Shown in pieces: positions 52,516 to 64,000 of a stretch of DNA of 64,000 nt; the stretch's first letter is position 1; each line of letters starts with the position of its first letter. The translations under genes and the position numbers were made by a program. Source of the stretch: Pseudofabraea citricarpa (lineage: Eukaryota > Ascomycota > Leotiomycetes > Helotiales > Dermateaceae). The notes under the pieces were generated by a model. That model searched no databases, was not told where the DNA came from, and worked only from the letters and a program-made list of their open reading frames with translations. The stretch covers positions 806,001-870,000 of the forward strand of contig JAPWGK010000015.1 of assembly GCA_029641185.1 (NCBI GenBank), in the 5' to 3' direction.

Positions 52516-53216
52516 GTGTAACGTGCTATGGGTTTTGCTTTTGTGATTGAAGGAAAGGACTAAGATACCTTTATGGACCAGAGGATCTCGTGGCTACGAT
52601 GTATCCCGGTTATTGCATTGGAATGGCGTAAATGAGAAAGAAAAATTTACCAATCAAATGCACAAAAAGTGCCTTCAATCGCAGACCTAAATCACCATGC
52701 ATGAGTTTGGTGGGAATATTGAATTTTGTCTCGTTTGTAAACCTGCCTTGGATGGCCGGTTTTCTACCCCGTTGATATGCTACGTACAATTGTGGCTGTT
52801 TGTGACTCCCAGGTTGTATGCATCACTGTCTCGATTCTGAAATAGTATGCTGCACGAACAGAATACTTTCAATCGGAGAAAACAACACCGTACGCACATC
52901 ACCCTTACAATTCTTGATTGTTGAATCTCATGCCAGACCATAACATCTCATGCACGCATATCATTACTCTATCTCTTCCCCTCTTATTTTCAGAACCCAG
53001 AGCAGAGTAAGCAGAGCAGCTACACCTCCTCCTCCTCCTCCTCCCAGAACCAGTTCAGTCCGTACAAGTACACGAAATAACCATAATAATAATACACACA
53101 CACATATACCAACCCTCAAAATGCCCCACCCATTCCTTTTCCACTCACTCCCTTCTCCAAAATCATACACCTCGCCCTCCTCGTTCTTCTTCTTCTTCTT
53201 CTTCTTCTTCTCTTCT
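52516..53216. other. convergent 3' region with microsatellites
   Basis: Between RPL25 and TIM8. Contains (CCT)n at about 53025-53043 and (TTC)n at about 53183-53210. No gene. Confidence 0.5.
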
Positions 53217-53569
53217 CTACGACTGGCCCCTCATCTTCTCCAGGTGCTTGATGACAGTGAAGTTGGCATCCAGGAAGCGGTCCACGCAGTTGGCGGCACA
53301 CGTCTCCTCAGCCTTGTCGAGCTTGCCGGAGCGGATGGTGCCCGTGACGCACTTCTTCCAGCAGATATCGGTGAGGTTGTGCACAGCTAATTTTTTTGTT
53401 TTTGTCTTAGCAAATCCATTCACGAGAGCGAGAAGAAGAGGAAGAATGTACATTGTTGGATCCGCGCTTTCTGGCTCTCGTTCACGATGAACTGCTGCAG
53501 CTCCTGCTTGTCCTTCGCCGACAGCTTCGACAGGTCGAGGTTCTGGTCGAGTCCGGAGGAGGCGTCCAT
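53217..53569 (-). CDS. TIM8: mitochondrial import inner membrane translocase subunit Tim8
   Basis: Two exons, 53569-53452 and 53386-53217, encode 95 aa. The twin CX3C motif of small Tims is CWKKC (48-52) and CAANC (69-73), 16 residues apart. Upstream [35 protein letters not shown] and downstream [18 protein letters not shown] identify Tim8 rather than Tim9, 10 or 13. It forms a chaperone complex with Tim13 in the intermembrane space. Splicing joins Q-Q-S-V-H-N exactly as in homologues. Microsatellite TTC runs abut the stop codon. Confidence 0.95.
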
Positions 53570-54213
53570 GTTTTGTTTTGTTTTGCTTTGTTTTGCTTGA
53601 GTGAGAGAGGGTCGGGAAGAGGGAGGGAGAGGGAGCTTCGGTTTCGATTAATCAATCGTCGGTCGTATGTCAGCTGGGTAGGTAGGAGGCTTGTGTTTTT
53701 TGCTTGTCCTTGCGATTGCGATTGTGCTGGTGGTATTGTAAGCAAGAGTTGATGGATTGCCGTTTTTTGAAGGCTTGCCCTTCTCGATCATGATGCTCTC
53801 TCAGCTCCCGGAAAAAAATTGAATCACGTGGGGAGGATCAACAGCCAGGATGTTCTAGTGCAGGGATTGACTTTGTCCATCATGTCGTCTGAAATAACAT
53901 GCTCGTCACAGTATCAGTCAATTCTTGCCAATCACTGCCTATAAACACTCACTTGCAATCTCTCAAATAGTTAGATCAGATTCTCAAATACAGATCACTT
54001 GCACCAAAAAAGGGGGTTCATAAAAGAGGATTTTATTCTAAAGACTGAAAAATTACCAATACTCTCGTTGCATATCTAAAAACAAAAGAGCAAAGCAAAG
54101 AGTATCAGCTATGAGTATGAGACCCTAAAAAGATAGCAGTAACAACTGAAATCCCGACAACCAAAACTACCTCCCACCTCTAAGCACTTCTAAGCATAAA
54201 GGAATCTTTCTTG
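53570..54213. other. intergenic region
   Basis: Promoter side of TIM8 and 3' end of the Mg2+ transporter gene; nothing else seen. Confidence 0.4.
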
Positions 54214-56171
54214 TCAGATGAATCTCATTCTCCGAGCTGCGGCAAGAGAAACAATAACGAAAACGACTAGAAAACCGAGAATGCTAAAAAATGGTGCAAG
54301 GCTCTCACTATTCTTGAATGGGACAGCTACGTTCATACCAAACATACCACACACCAAATTAAGCGGCACCAAAATCGAAGCCAGAAGGGTGATCTGGCTG
54401 AGGACCTTGTTTGCGTTGTTTCCTTGTGTGATGTTGTCGATGGATAGTTGCGCAAGGTAATTGCTGTGCGAACGAGACAACATCTTTTCAAAATGCGCCA
54501 AACTGGTCATCATTGTAACAACGTGATCTTGAATATCGCCGAGATAAAGCCCGATATCCATGCGAGGTGTTACTCTGTAATTGGCGTTGCAGCGCTTGGT
54601 GAAACCTCGAAGCACATCCGCTTTGCCACCCAACAGCTTCATGAGACCCATGACATTTCGACGAACCATACCAATCTTGCGGAGGAAGGCTTGCATATCA
54701 TCGGTTCTAGCGATGAAAACTTGGTCTTCGATCACGTCAGTCTCCATCTCAATGCTCTGGATGACTGGAGCGAAGGAGTCAACGATATTATCACTTGAAG
54801 AAATAATTAGCATGCTGTAAAACGAGGTAGTCTCGAAGGAACTTACATTAGAGCGTAACAGATCCAGTCGCTGCTCAATGCAACATAGTCCTTCAGCATA
54901 GTGATTCTCTTTCGAACATGAGCAGCATGTTGGTTTGGCGAGAAGCTGAAGCTGAGAGTACCCTCACGGAACACAACCACATAGATATTGAATGGTTGAT
55001 ACTCCTGCTCATCACCAACACCATCGACGTGGAAGGAGCGGAAACATGCAAAGTAGTAAGACGGGAAAAGCTCAATCTTCTCACGAGCTTCCTGGGTGAA
55101 GATATCTTCAATTGTCAAAGGATGCACCCCAAATGCTTTACAGATTGCGCGGATTTCCTCTTCCGTTGGGCTGTTCATGTTCAGCCACCAAGCCCCTTCC
55201 TCCTCTCCCTCTGGACAGGTGAAGAGTGTGCGTATTTCCTCGCCTGGCAAGACAAGATCTCCAAGTTCGGCTGCGTGAATCGTCTCTTCTCCCATAGACG
55301 AGAAGAACTCGAACCTATTGGTATCAGGCTGATGAAATCCATCGAAATTCCCATTATCAAGACAAGCCTCTTCGACTTTTTCATTGAGAGAAGAGCAAGA
55401 GACTCCAGAAGGGAGTTGAACAATATCTCCGTCAGAGTTGACAACTTCTGGGATGTTGTTCGTCTTGTTTGAACGAAGGTCGTGGAATACATTTGGCTGA
55501 GGTTGGTCTTTTGGTGGCGTGTTATCACGGCTCTCCTCAGCAATGAATTCTTCTAAATATTCGAAGTCAATCTGGAGACTACCCTTGTTTTCGAAATCAT
55601 GCAGTGGGAAGCACACATCGTCCTCAGCTGACTTGTGGGAGCTAGTACAACTCTGAGCATCGTTATCATTGGTATAGCGTCTGCTGCGCCAACTCGTATG
55701 ACTCTGTTTGCTGGCTCTTGACAGAGTACGTTGAAGCTCACCCCCGTCATGGCGTCGTGCATCCGCGAATGCTTTGGTGGGCTCCGAGATGGACATTTGG
55801 CGCTCACGACGGCGCGCATTTGCGAATGCCTTTACTGAATTTGGCGGGGAAGGAGAGCGAGAATCCACAGTGGTTACAGTTCCTCTACGAACCCTTTCTG
55901 GTCTTTCGTGCACATTGCGTGCTGGGGTAGGAGATACAGCCCTAGATTCCTCATCGATTATGGCTTCTTCGAAGTCTCGAGCAACTGTATGCAAGAGGCT
56001 GTTATTGACGCGCGAAAGGTCTGGGTTATGTGCTGGAGAATTGTATAGAGTATCGGCTGTGCCCCGTCTCGATCGGGTTCTCTGGACAGATGAGATTTGG
56101 TGACGGTGGTCATCTAGTTCCGGTACGGGAGTGCTAAAGCCAGTGTCTGTGGAGGTCTCGTGGTCGGACAT
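54214..56171 (-). CDS. MNR2: CorA-type magnesium transporter, Mnr2/Alr1-like
   Basis: Two exons, 56171-54847 and 54793-54214, encode 634 aa. A long Arg/Ser-rich cytosolic N-terminus precedes the CorA domain: WWLNMNSPTEEEIRAICKAFGVHPLTIEDIFTQEAREKIE, ACFRSFHVD, LKDYVALSSDWICYALIDNIVDSFAPVI. The C-terminus has two membrane segments with the pore signature GMN, here VCGMFGMNV, between them. Two acceptors 21 nt apart are both in frame; the downstream one (54794) gives the conserved ALIDNIVDSF and is preferred. Length and the lack of a long tail fit the vacuolar Mnr2 group, but Alr1-type is possible. Confidence 0.9.
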
Positions 56172-57952
56172 AGCGACGGTATTAAATGGATTAGATAGGA
56201 TTATCTACAACAATAGTCAGCAATGCGCTTTGTTCACTAGGGAGGCTACCTACCTCAAATTTATCAGAGGACTAAGCCTGCGACTTGAAGGCGGGTCGCA
56301 ACGAGCGCCCACCGCGTGTTGGCGTCAATTTGATGGGAGTTATTGCACAGGTCGCCCCTGTACAGTACCTTCTATGTATGTGGGTGTGAAGTGTGGTGGT
56401 GGTAGACTAGTAAAGTAACTTGAGGGCCAGTTATGGCGGCTTCTTGTCACCTCCGCAGTAGGCCCAGGACTTTGGTCCTAGAAGCGGACGGATGAAGGAG
56501 AACTGGTGAAGTACGAGGCCCGCCAACTTGGTGGTTTGTTTGAATGGTTGCCGCTGAGGCGGGGCGGGGAGTCAACACTGTGCGGTTTGGACCGAAGAGG
56601 TATTGACGAGGCGCTTCGTTCGACAAGACGTATCTCTCATAGGGAAAACGTCTGCAGTATGGATGGAGGAGAGATGGTCTTGGGGCGACGTCTCTCAACG
56701 ATCGATCGGTGGCAGCAATTCAAGTTCTCGCAATGTCGTCGTCGTACCAATGACGTTGCTGAGCCAAGAATCTGCCCTGACGGCTGGGTGTTTTTTTTTC
56801 TTCGTCCTGCTAAGAAGACTCGCGGGAAGAATCCGAGCAAAGTTGATATGGGTGTGGAGTTTTGAAAAAGTTGGAGTTGAGGTCGAAACCGTTGGTGGTG
56901 AAAGAGGAGGGAGACGTCTTGGTGAATTGGAAAAGTTTAGCTCCAAAAAAGCGCCACACCAAAACAAGGGCGATCAGCCAACAAGCCAGCCCCCAAAGCC
57001 CACACACACCACAACCACAGCAGCATGAACTGCCTCAAGCCCAGAGCGACCGAACAACACGAACCTAGCCGCCTTCGCTTGGCTTCCGGTTAACATGCAT
57101 GGCATGGACACTTGAGACGGACAATCCCAACGACCAGACAGCCAGAAACCACTTCGCATCATCACTCACTACTTGTACTGCAGGCCAAATCCCACTCTCC
57201 GCGTCTTCCCAGGTCACAGAGACACTGCGACACTGCAGCCGTGTACTCGGTGCAGGCGCATCGAGGCAAAATCCCTCATCCGATGGATGCATGCGGGATA
57301 TAATTCTGGGAGGGAGAGATCTGGCGTCAGCCAACGTAGAGTTCAGCACGTTCAATGCTTATCCGGGATGCTCGTGACTGGATTGGGAGACAGTTGATAC
57401 CGCCCTGAACCTACTCGTCCGCCGGTGTCCTGCTTGGTAACGTCCCTCTCTGACTGGATGGCGAGCAGATGATCGAGGTATATCTGCAATTGCGGTATCG
57501 ACGGACCCGGTCACTGGCCTGCATCATTCTGCCAAACTCGGGACTAACATCTACTAAGCCCTGTTCTGATCAGAATTAGGTTTGGATCATCGGACAAGTT
57601 TAAATAGTCGGGTACCTCTTCGATCGCGTCGAGTATGGTTTGCCGACCAAATGCCCATAAATGTGCGGCATATGATCGCGAGCATTCCCTTTTGTGATAG
57701 TGGTGTTGATTGACTCTAGAGCGAGGTTCTGGTTCCATCTTTAGCCATTATTGAATTTCATTAATAACAGGCCAAATAATGCAACTGTGTATATATTTAA
57801 AAGAAAGATGCAGATCTGAGCCGTTTTAATACAGCAACACGATGAAGAAAGATCATATCTTCTTTATGATCCTGAAAGTAGCCAACAAGCTCTCAAGGTT
57901 CCGTAGATCACTTACACATAGCAACTGCAACTTCAAAAAAAGATAGCTATCT
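56172..57952. other. 1.8-kb gap, no gene identified
   Basis: Between the Mg2+ transporter and the 886-aa protein gene. Some frames of 60-140 codons are open on both strands, the best being a 64-codon one at 57738-57544 (minus, starts MEPEPRSR) with no similarity I know. Left ~500 bp should be the transporter promoter. Confidence 0.4.
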
Positions 57953-60613
57953 TCAAACCATACCCTCATCATCTTCAATGGATTCCAACTCACCTTCAGC
58001 TGCATGATGATAATTTGAATCGACCTTGCTCAACCCAGATCTTCGCCTAGGAGTCCCAGCCAACTCTCGTCTAATATGTAACAACCTTCCTCCTTTCCGA
58101 GGCGTGAAGTCATCACTAACGAACCGTTTTGGTTTCGAGAACACAATTCTTGGTTTTTCACTTCCGTCATACTTGCTCTCGCCTGAGCTCGACACTGTAG
58201 GTCGAGTGGAATAGTTGACTGCTGAGATCGGCTCTGATCGTGAAGGTTCAGATCTCCTAGTATCATCTGGGCTTTCTAGGTCTTGACGGCTTAGTTGCCA
58301 TGAACTTGAAGCTTTGTCTTCTACCGATTGCGGGATAGACTCAAAATACCTGTCAGCTATCTGAGAGGGATTCTTATATCCTGAGTCAGCTCGAGAACTC
58401 GGCCGGCTAGGTCCCTCACAACGGATTTGTCGAGCGTATTTTGAAGGTCGGCTAGGTCGTACGGCAGAATCACGAATATCCATGGAGTATTTGATCGAAT
58501 GTCTTGGTGGTAAACCCATGTAGTAGCGACTGTCATTTTCGTCCGAACATCTCGCAAGCATCGAAGACGCAGGAGCAAGCTGGAAACTCGATCCCTTGTT
58601 TTTAGATAATGGAAACCTGTCACTGTGAGTTTCCTCACTTGAAGTACCGCATGCAAACCTCCTCCATTCGTCATCTGGATTGATAGTCTGGGCTGGCGGG
58701 TCTTTAAGGATGCGTGGATTCATCTGAAGAGCATTTCTAGCGATTGGGGGTAAAACTGTGGGATCCCTATTCTGCTGACTGTAATCTACAGTTGGTGAGT
58801 CGCTATTCTCTTGTTTCCATTCAGAAAGTAACTGCTGCTGTATAGGCGAAGACGAGCTGGCTTCTGCTCTATCTGATCCGTAACATGATTCCAAGAGATT
58901 CATATTCACTGCCTTTCCTAGCAGCACATTGGCGGCATTTATAAGTTTCTGATTCTCTTCCATGTCGAAGCTCATGGAGGACACAACAGACTGGCGTGTT
59001 GTGCTAGTATTAGGACTCCTTGGAGGCTCCATAAAGGAATAATCATGGCTGAGTGGTAGCTCTTCCACACCAGACTGGGACCCCGTAGGTGCTGCCCATG
59101 AATCCCATATGGCGTTTTCGAGAGCTTCGGAGCTTGTAGGATTCTTTGTACAATTCTGATCATCTTGAGCAATTATAGAATCCTCGTCCTTGTACGCAGA
59201 AGAAGTCCTCTCGAGAACGCGAGACAAGAACTTCTTTGTATCGGACCTTGTAGGCTGAGGATGGTGCACGGTGGTCGATGACGAAGAGACTACCATTTGA
59301 TGCGTCTCCTGTCTAAGGGTCACATCCCTTGCTTGGGCTAGATGATGGGGCTCTTTGATGGGACGCATATCTCTAGATGCCGCGTCATCGCTCAGCCGCG
59401 GGAATCCCTTCTGTACTGCGGTAGTTCCAAGCGCCAGTGGTGGAGGCCACACATTATTGTCTCGATGAATCCGAGGGTAACCTCTAGACGACGACCCTAC
59501 AGAATATGTGCTGGAATTCTGTCTATACGATTCGTTGGTCTCGATACTGGGTTTCATTCTCTGCGTTTTGTCCAACTTCCTTGAAGCAGACTCGAGCTCA
59601 GCTCCGCTAAGATGATGCGACAAGCTCGTAGATATCTCATTCCACGAGCTATCACGGCGTGCATCGGAAGTCCGGCTTTGTGCAACCCCATCATCTCCAT
59701 CCCAAGACTTGCCTTCCCGCAACAATAAATCGGACCAAAGTTCCTGCGGCCGGCTCGTTACACCAAGGTCATCATCATCACTCGATGGGGCACGACCCTC
59801 GCGTCCCGGCTCACCAATCTCGATCCTCATGTCCGAATTCGCCAGGCCCGTACTCTGCGAATGAGAACGCTGGAGCCGACGAGTTTCCTTTCGGAACGGA
59901 GACGTGATGATCGACTGGCTCGTTCGGTATCGAGCTCGATGGCCATCCTTCAATCTCCTCCTGCGGCCGATATTGGCATCTTGTTGCGGGACGACGTATC
60001 GTGTCTTGTGGAGCCTCGGGACCTGCAAGCCTACCCAGTCGCGCTGGAGGAGAAGTCTTCGTTTTTTGGCAAGTGTTGCATCGTCTTTTTGTCGGTGATG
60101 GTGATCTTCTGGGTTGCTTGATTCTTCGCGTTGAGAATGCCCTGCTCTGCTTGGTTGTGATCTATCTTCGTGGTGATTCTCTTCCGGGATGGATTCTTGC
60201 AAGCCTCTCTTTCTTGCATGTTGATTCGATCTCCTAGGACGCGTTGCATCATGATAATTCTCTTCCAAAGCTTCCTCCTTCACACCTCCTTTTGACCTCG
60301 CAGGAGATACAGCATCATAAACCTCCGTATCCAACCGCAACGGTTCAGTCCTCTTAACTCTCCTAGGCGGCGGCGTAACATCAAAGTCATCCTCGTCCCT
60401 CCGAGTGATGCGCAAAGGAGTAGCAGCGCGGGTTCGCATTCGAGGAACAGAGAGTCTCTCGAGGCGATTCTCAGTAAGAGGAGGTTTAGAAGGGGCCTTT
60501 ATATGGCCGTTGCGTACTTTGGCATAATGTTCCTTCTGGCGAGCTGTCAGGCCGAGACCTTTGCGCGCTCCTTTCTGACCTGCGCGTGAGAGACCACCGC
60601 CGGTCCAGTTCAT
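57953..60613 (-). CDS. large disordered fungal protein with N-terminal MNWTGG motif, function unknown
   Basis: Single exon, 886 aa from the ATG at 60613; the frame is open further up to 60790 but MNWTGGGLSRAGQKG is the better start. The first ~50 residues MNWTGGGLSR...LGLTARQKEHYAKVRNG match a short N-terminal motif (MNWTGG.LxR...Q+xxFAKxR) seen in many fungal proteins. The rest is rich in Ser, Arg and acidic residues, with RRxKR/KRxRL nuclear signals (AKKRRLLLQ, IGRRRRLKDGHR). An island at ~580-640 (SMSFDMEENQKLINAANVLLGKAVNMNLLESC) and RIVFSKPKRFV near the end look conserved. Probably nuclear; no assignment made. Confidence 0.75.
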   Translation of the reverse strand: MNWTGGGLSRAGQKGARKGLGLTARQKEHYAKVRNGHIKAPSKPPLTENRLERLSVPRMRTRAATPLRITRRDEDDFDVTPPPRRVKRTEPLRLDTEVYDAVSPARSKGGVKEEALEENYHDATRPRRSNQHARKRGLQESIPEENHHEDRSQPSRAGHSQREESSNPEDHHHRQKDDATLAKKRRLLLQRDWVGLQVPRLHKTRYVVPQQDANIGRRRRLKDGHRARYRTSQSIITSPFRKETRRLQRSHSQSTGLANSDMRIEIGEPGREGRAPSSDDDDLGVTSRPQELWSDLLLREGKSWDGDDGVAQSRTSDARRDSSWNEISTSLSHHLSGAELESASRKLDKTQRMKPSIETNESYRQNSSTYSVGSSSRGYPRIHRDNNVWPPPLALGTTAVQKGFPRLSDDAASRDMRPIKEPHHLAQARDVTLRQETHQMVVSSSSTTVHHPQPTRSDTKKFLSRVLERTSSAYKDEDSIIAQDDQNCTKNPTSSEALENAIWDSWAAPTGSQSGVEELPLSHDYSFMEPPRSPNTSTTRQSVVSSMSFDMEENQKLINAANVLLGKAVNMNLLESCYGSDRAEASSSSPIQQQLLSEWKQENSDSPTVDYSQQNRDPTVLPPIARNALQMNPRILKDPPAQTINPDDEWRRFACGTSSEETHSDRFPLSKNKGSSFQLAPASSMLARCSDENDSRYYMGLPPRHSIKYSMDIRDSAVRPSRPSKYARQIRCEGPSRPSSRADSGYKNPSQIADRYFESIPQSVEDKASSSWQLSRQDLESPDDTRRSEPSRSEPISAVNYSTRPTVSSSGESKYDGSEKPRIVFSKPKRFVSDDFTPRKGGRLLHIRRELAGTPRRRSGLSKVDSNYHHAAEGELESIEDDEGMV

Positions 60614-61902
60614 GGCTACGAGATATCGAGATTCTGTAACTAAGCCGAGGGATATAGAATGGAATAGATATACACTATAAGTATATGAGATACAACATAC
60701 TTTAAGATTGGTTGAGAAAATGTGAAAGTTGAGGCGAGGTGAAGAGGCGAGATTCTGCAGTCTGAGAAGCTTGGGACGCATCAACATCAAGGTAGCTAGC
60801 TAGCTTCGCAGAATGAAATACGTCCCGACACCGAGCCATGTTGGAGCAATAGCTGTTTTTCTGAATAAAAATGAAAACTTGAGAGATAGAAGCACTCTTA
60901 CGCAGCGGCATCTGTTGAATCTAAATCCAGTGTACACGCACGAAGCTCTAATATGAAATCCGACACCAGTGAAGTGAAAGCACACCTTTCTCTACCATTG
61001 TAAACTTCTACCAGCAGCCAGCAAAACCTCGAGTTTCAACGCAGAATTTCTTATAAACAGAGCAATGGAAATATAAAGAAATTTCAATTGCCCACTTGGG
61101 CAAACATACCTCCCACCTCGCAATTTCAATTCACAGTTTACAGATATGCAAGAAGGCATGTTAAGGGAAAATAGAAGTATGGAGTGCAACGTAGTAAAGT
61201 AGTAATACTCTATTCATACAAGTATACACAGAGTAATCCTGTCTCCATTCTCCTCTATTCAACTCTCCTTCCATCAACTATTCTCTCCATCACCCAACGG
61301 ATTACATTTAATCTTATCAGTATTGATCCGAAGAGACCACCTCCTCCCTCCTGTATCAATCAGTCGCCAAAAAGCTTTCTCTGCGTCCCAAACCATGCAT
61401 ACGATGCAAGGAAAACAAAAAAAAGAACCAGCAAAAAAAAACAATGAAAAAACTTGTTATGTCAAAAACGGTGTCAAAAGGTCGAATCATTTGATCTGTC
61501 TACAGAGTTGTATTCTCTTCCGTGTCTCTCAATCCCCAGTCCCAACCCAAACGCAACGAAAATAAAGTGACGAGGGAACTGTATGAAGTCCCGCTCGGAG
61601 TGTGTGCTAGACATAGTGTGTCAAGATGCTCAAAAGCATTCCAGGTTGGAAGGTCGGATGAGGCCGGGTAATGCAATATGTGACTGGTATAATGCGAGTG
61701 TCGTAAACCTTTGTACAGGATCGATCAAATGCCAAGTAGAATAAATCTCCCATTGTCCACGCACAGCCAGCTGCGGAATTTTGCCGCCAGTTGTATCGCG
61801 AGAGATGTGCAATAATAGTAAAAATCAGATAACACCGGCCAGTCCCTTTTGTCAGGTTAAATCTCGACGGAAACAGAAAAACGCCCACCATTAATCCAAT
61901 CA
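60614..61902. other. intergenic region
   Basis: Upstream of the 886-aa protein gene and 3' of the FLC gene. A-rich runs at 61420-61445. No gene seen. Confidence 0.4.
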
Positions 61903-64000
61903 TTAGTGGTCATAACCAGCACCGCGTTGCCAAGGACTAAAGGAATATAAAATTAGCTTCGAATTGGAGGAACGCACTGTGCATTGCTTACCTGGCATTG
62001 TTCTGAGCTCGGTTTCCTCCAGGACTGGTGTTATTTGCCATCCTGTAGCCGGAAACGTTGGATTGTGAAGAGTTTCCAGTGTATCCTCCTGGTGCTGGTG
62101 ATCCAGCTGCAGATCTCATGTTGCTGCTGGGTCGACTTGATGGGTGTTGGAAGCCTGGGCCTTGTTGGTACATTTGAGGGTTGTCTTGGTAAGTTGGTGG
62201 TGGGCCACGTCCACCTGCAGGGAAGAGAGGTACAGATGGGTCGATAGGAGAGTGGGGTGGCTCTCTGTACGAGTTTTGTGTGTTCGAGTTGGCAGTCGAT
62301 GGTGGAAGAGGCATGTTTGCAGGGTTTCTCATGGAGTCCGAAGACCAGGAATCGTTGTCATCATCGAGATCAAGGTTGTGCTTGTATCCTCCCTTCATTT
62401 CACCTCGTGCAGTAGCACCTAGAGCATCCAACTCCGTGGTCAATTGGGTTTGCGACTTGATGAATGAGGCACGATCGTCGGCAACTGGTTGGTATCGGGT
62501 ATCGGGGTTCTTTCGTACAAAGGCATAGATCGTTGCGAGTAAGACGAGGATCAGCAGAACCAATGAGAATGCTGCGTTGGCAATAAAGAATACGACACCA
62601 ATGACACCAGACACCAAGCCGGGTTGGTTGAAGACGTCCGTGAAGATGAGGAGGAAGATGGCATTGAGGAAGTTGATGGCAGAGATGGAAATGTTGAAGG
62701 TGTTAGTGCTCTTGTCCATCCATGGTCGAATAACACTGGCTCCAATCAGAGCAGCTGCTTCGATGATCAAAAGAGCAACGGCTTGAAGGGTTCCGCTTTC
62801 CTGTCCAAAGGCAATGAACATTGCCTTGATGAGAATGTATACCAACATTGGAAGGATGAAGTAGTATGCCGTGGCTCTGAACTGAACGTACAGGAAACCC
62901 CACTTGTTAAGAGCAGAGGGATCCGAGTACAGGATGTATGCTGCGTTCTTGTGCATGGCGACGGAGCGCTTCGCGATTCGGATGACCTTGGTAGCTGCCC
63001 ATGCTAGAGTTCCTGTCATGCCAAAGAAGAAGAAGATAGCGAGAACGACCTCAGCGGGGGAGTCGATTTGTGTAAATTCCCACAAGCAGAGGATGGTCAT
63101 CTGGGGGTAGCCAATCAAGACCATTCGGAACATGATACCCTTCAATACAGTAAACCAGCCATTGCGGAAGTCCTGGAACTTGTCGCTCTTCATCCATCTT
63201 GCCTTGACAGCCGTCTCACAGAAGCCCTTGAACAATGCAACAAAGATGATCGTGAAGACAATGAAGATGCAGAAGAAAGCTAGACCGGTCAAGAAAACGT
63301 TGGTGGATTCCATGCCAGCGCGGAAAGCGACTCGCTTGATTCCCTTAACGGAGTATGTACCAGTCTGCTCAGTGGTTTCTCTCTTGGTCAATTCATTGTG
63401 CGCTCGAGTGAGTAGCTGAATAGTGTGGTCTACAGTACGCTTGGTGAACTTGGCGACTGGTGCAAGGGATCGCTTCTGTACTTGGACAGATGTCGTAGTC
63501 AGAGTATTGAGTAGAGTGGCGGGAGTACCTCCAGTTGCCTTCTGATACCAAGTTGCAATGTCCTGCATGAAATCAACCTCGATAATACCCATAGTCCAGT
63601 CGAAGTTCTGAGTCCACGATTGCACGATAGGAGGCAAGTGAACAGAGGTCAATCCGATAATGGCCTGGGCTTGGAAATAACCGAAAAGGGATAGAGCGTT
63701 GGCTGCAACGTGAGCAGCGGTGTTCGAGTGTCCTAGTCCAGAGGTCACAGCAGAAGCCACCAGAGCCATACCAGAGATCACAGCTGTTGTCCATCCCACT
63801 CCCTTCTGATATACAGTCTGTCCGTTCGACAGGCTGGCTTCCAAACAGGCCAAGCTGACATCTGGGTTAGCAGTCGTGTTGATGTGAATCTTGACGTTGG
63901 CATCAAGATCCGGTACACCATAAGCAATTCCAGGAATCTGATCCACGACATCTTGGGTAACTTGAAGGTTGGATTGAATGTCAATCTGACCCGTGCTCAT
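61903..64000 (-). CDS. FLC/TRP-like membrane channel (flavin carrier family), 5' truncated
   Basis: Exons 64000-61992 and 61936-61903; the short last exon gives the conserved C-terminus ASPWQRGAGYDH, and without it the frame would stop falsely one codon past the junction. 680 residues are in the window; the signal peptide and first part of the ML-like lumenal domain lie outside, and the ATG at the very edge is probably internal. The TRP-like part has about nine hydrophobic segments (FLTGLAFFCIFIVFTIIFVALFKGF onwards), then an Asp/Ser/Pro-rich cytosolic tail. The family (Flc1-3 in yeast, CalJ/TrpR in moulds) works in FAD transport, calcium homeostasis and cell wall integrity at the ER and plasma membrane. 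Confidence 0.9.

Noticed and set aside
53183..53210. CRISPR-like or structured repeat at the (TTC)n run
   Set aside because: A simple trinucleotide microsatellite with no spacers; CRISPR is not expected in a fungal nucleus.
54794..54814. Upstream acceptor (TTTTACAG) for the Mg2+ transporter intron
   Set aside because: In frame, but adds MLIISSS into the conserved ALIDNIVDSF block and would place the likely branch site in the exon.
54918..55472. 184-codon plus-strand ORF opposite the Mg2+ transporter
   Set aside because: Antisense shadow of the CorA domain.
57544..57738. 64-codon minus-strand ORF (MEPEPRSR...)
   Set aside because: No similarity known, no neighbour context and a length expected by chance.

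Overview
The window is nuclear DNA of a filamentous ascomycete (Pezizomycotina). The evidence is many short introns of 50-100 nt with GTRNGT donors and CTAAC/CTGAC-type branch sites, a Zn(II)2Cys6 regulator, and an Mkk1-type MAPKK with the N-terminus usual in filamentous fungi. Gene content and style suggest Leotiomycetes, but I cannot name a genus. Exon models were built by hand; in each complete model the exon lengths sum to an intact reading frame.

Layout. 1-20.2 kb is mostly conserved genes: PUS7 (5' part), an SRA-YDG protein, an ABM monooxygenase, a SAM methyltransferase, the cell-wall-integrity MAPKK, the DEAD-box helicase DBP8, an alpha/beta hydrolase with a probable GC-AG intron, a cysteine-rich protein and an FHA-domain kinase. 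20.6-24.0 kb holds a five-exon gene joining a tyrosine-recombinase-like region to C2H2 fingers. It is flanked by ~55-bp tandem repeats, and the palindrome AAAGTACTTT recurs in every intron and in the downstream array. 24.4-27.3 kb has RPL41 (25 aa), RPA49 and an intron-containing tRNA-Gly(CCC).

27.9-39.5 kb looks like an amine-catabolism cluster: Zn2Cys6 regulator, Rieske oxygenase, EutQ-like cupin, FAD amine oxidase, NmrA-like oxidoreductase and an APC-family permease. The cupin/amine-oxidase divergent promoter carries two near-identical CGG-N8-CCG sites, the half-site arrangement bound by Zn2Cys6 proteins. An AT-rich tract and a 310-bp MITE with TTA target-site duplications lie between the last two genes.

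40.6-64 kb returns to housekeeping genes: a Ulp1-like protease, GET4, a small acidic protein, RAI1/DXO, PET127, BMT2, RPL25 (uL23), TIM8, a CorA/Mnr2 magnesium transporter, an 886-aa disordered protein and a 5'-truncated FLC/TRP-like channel.

The two most interesting stretches are the recombinase locus with its palindromes and the amine cluster with its candidate regulator sites.
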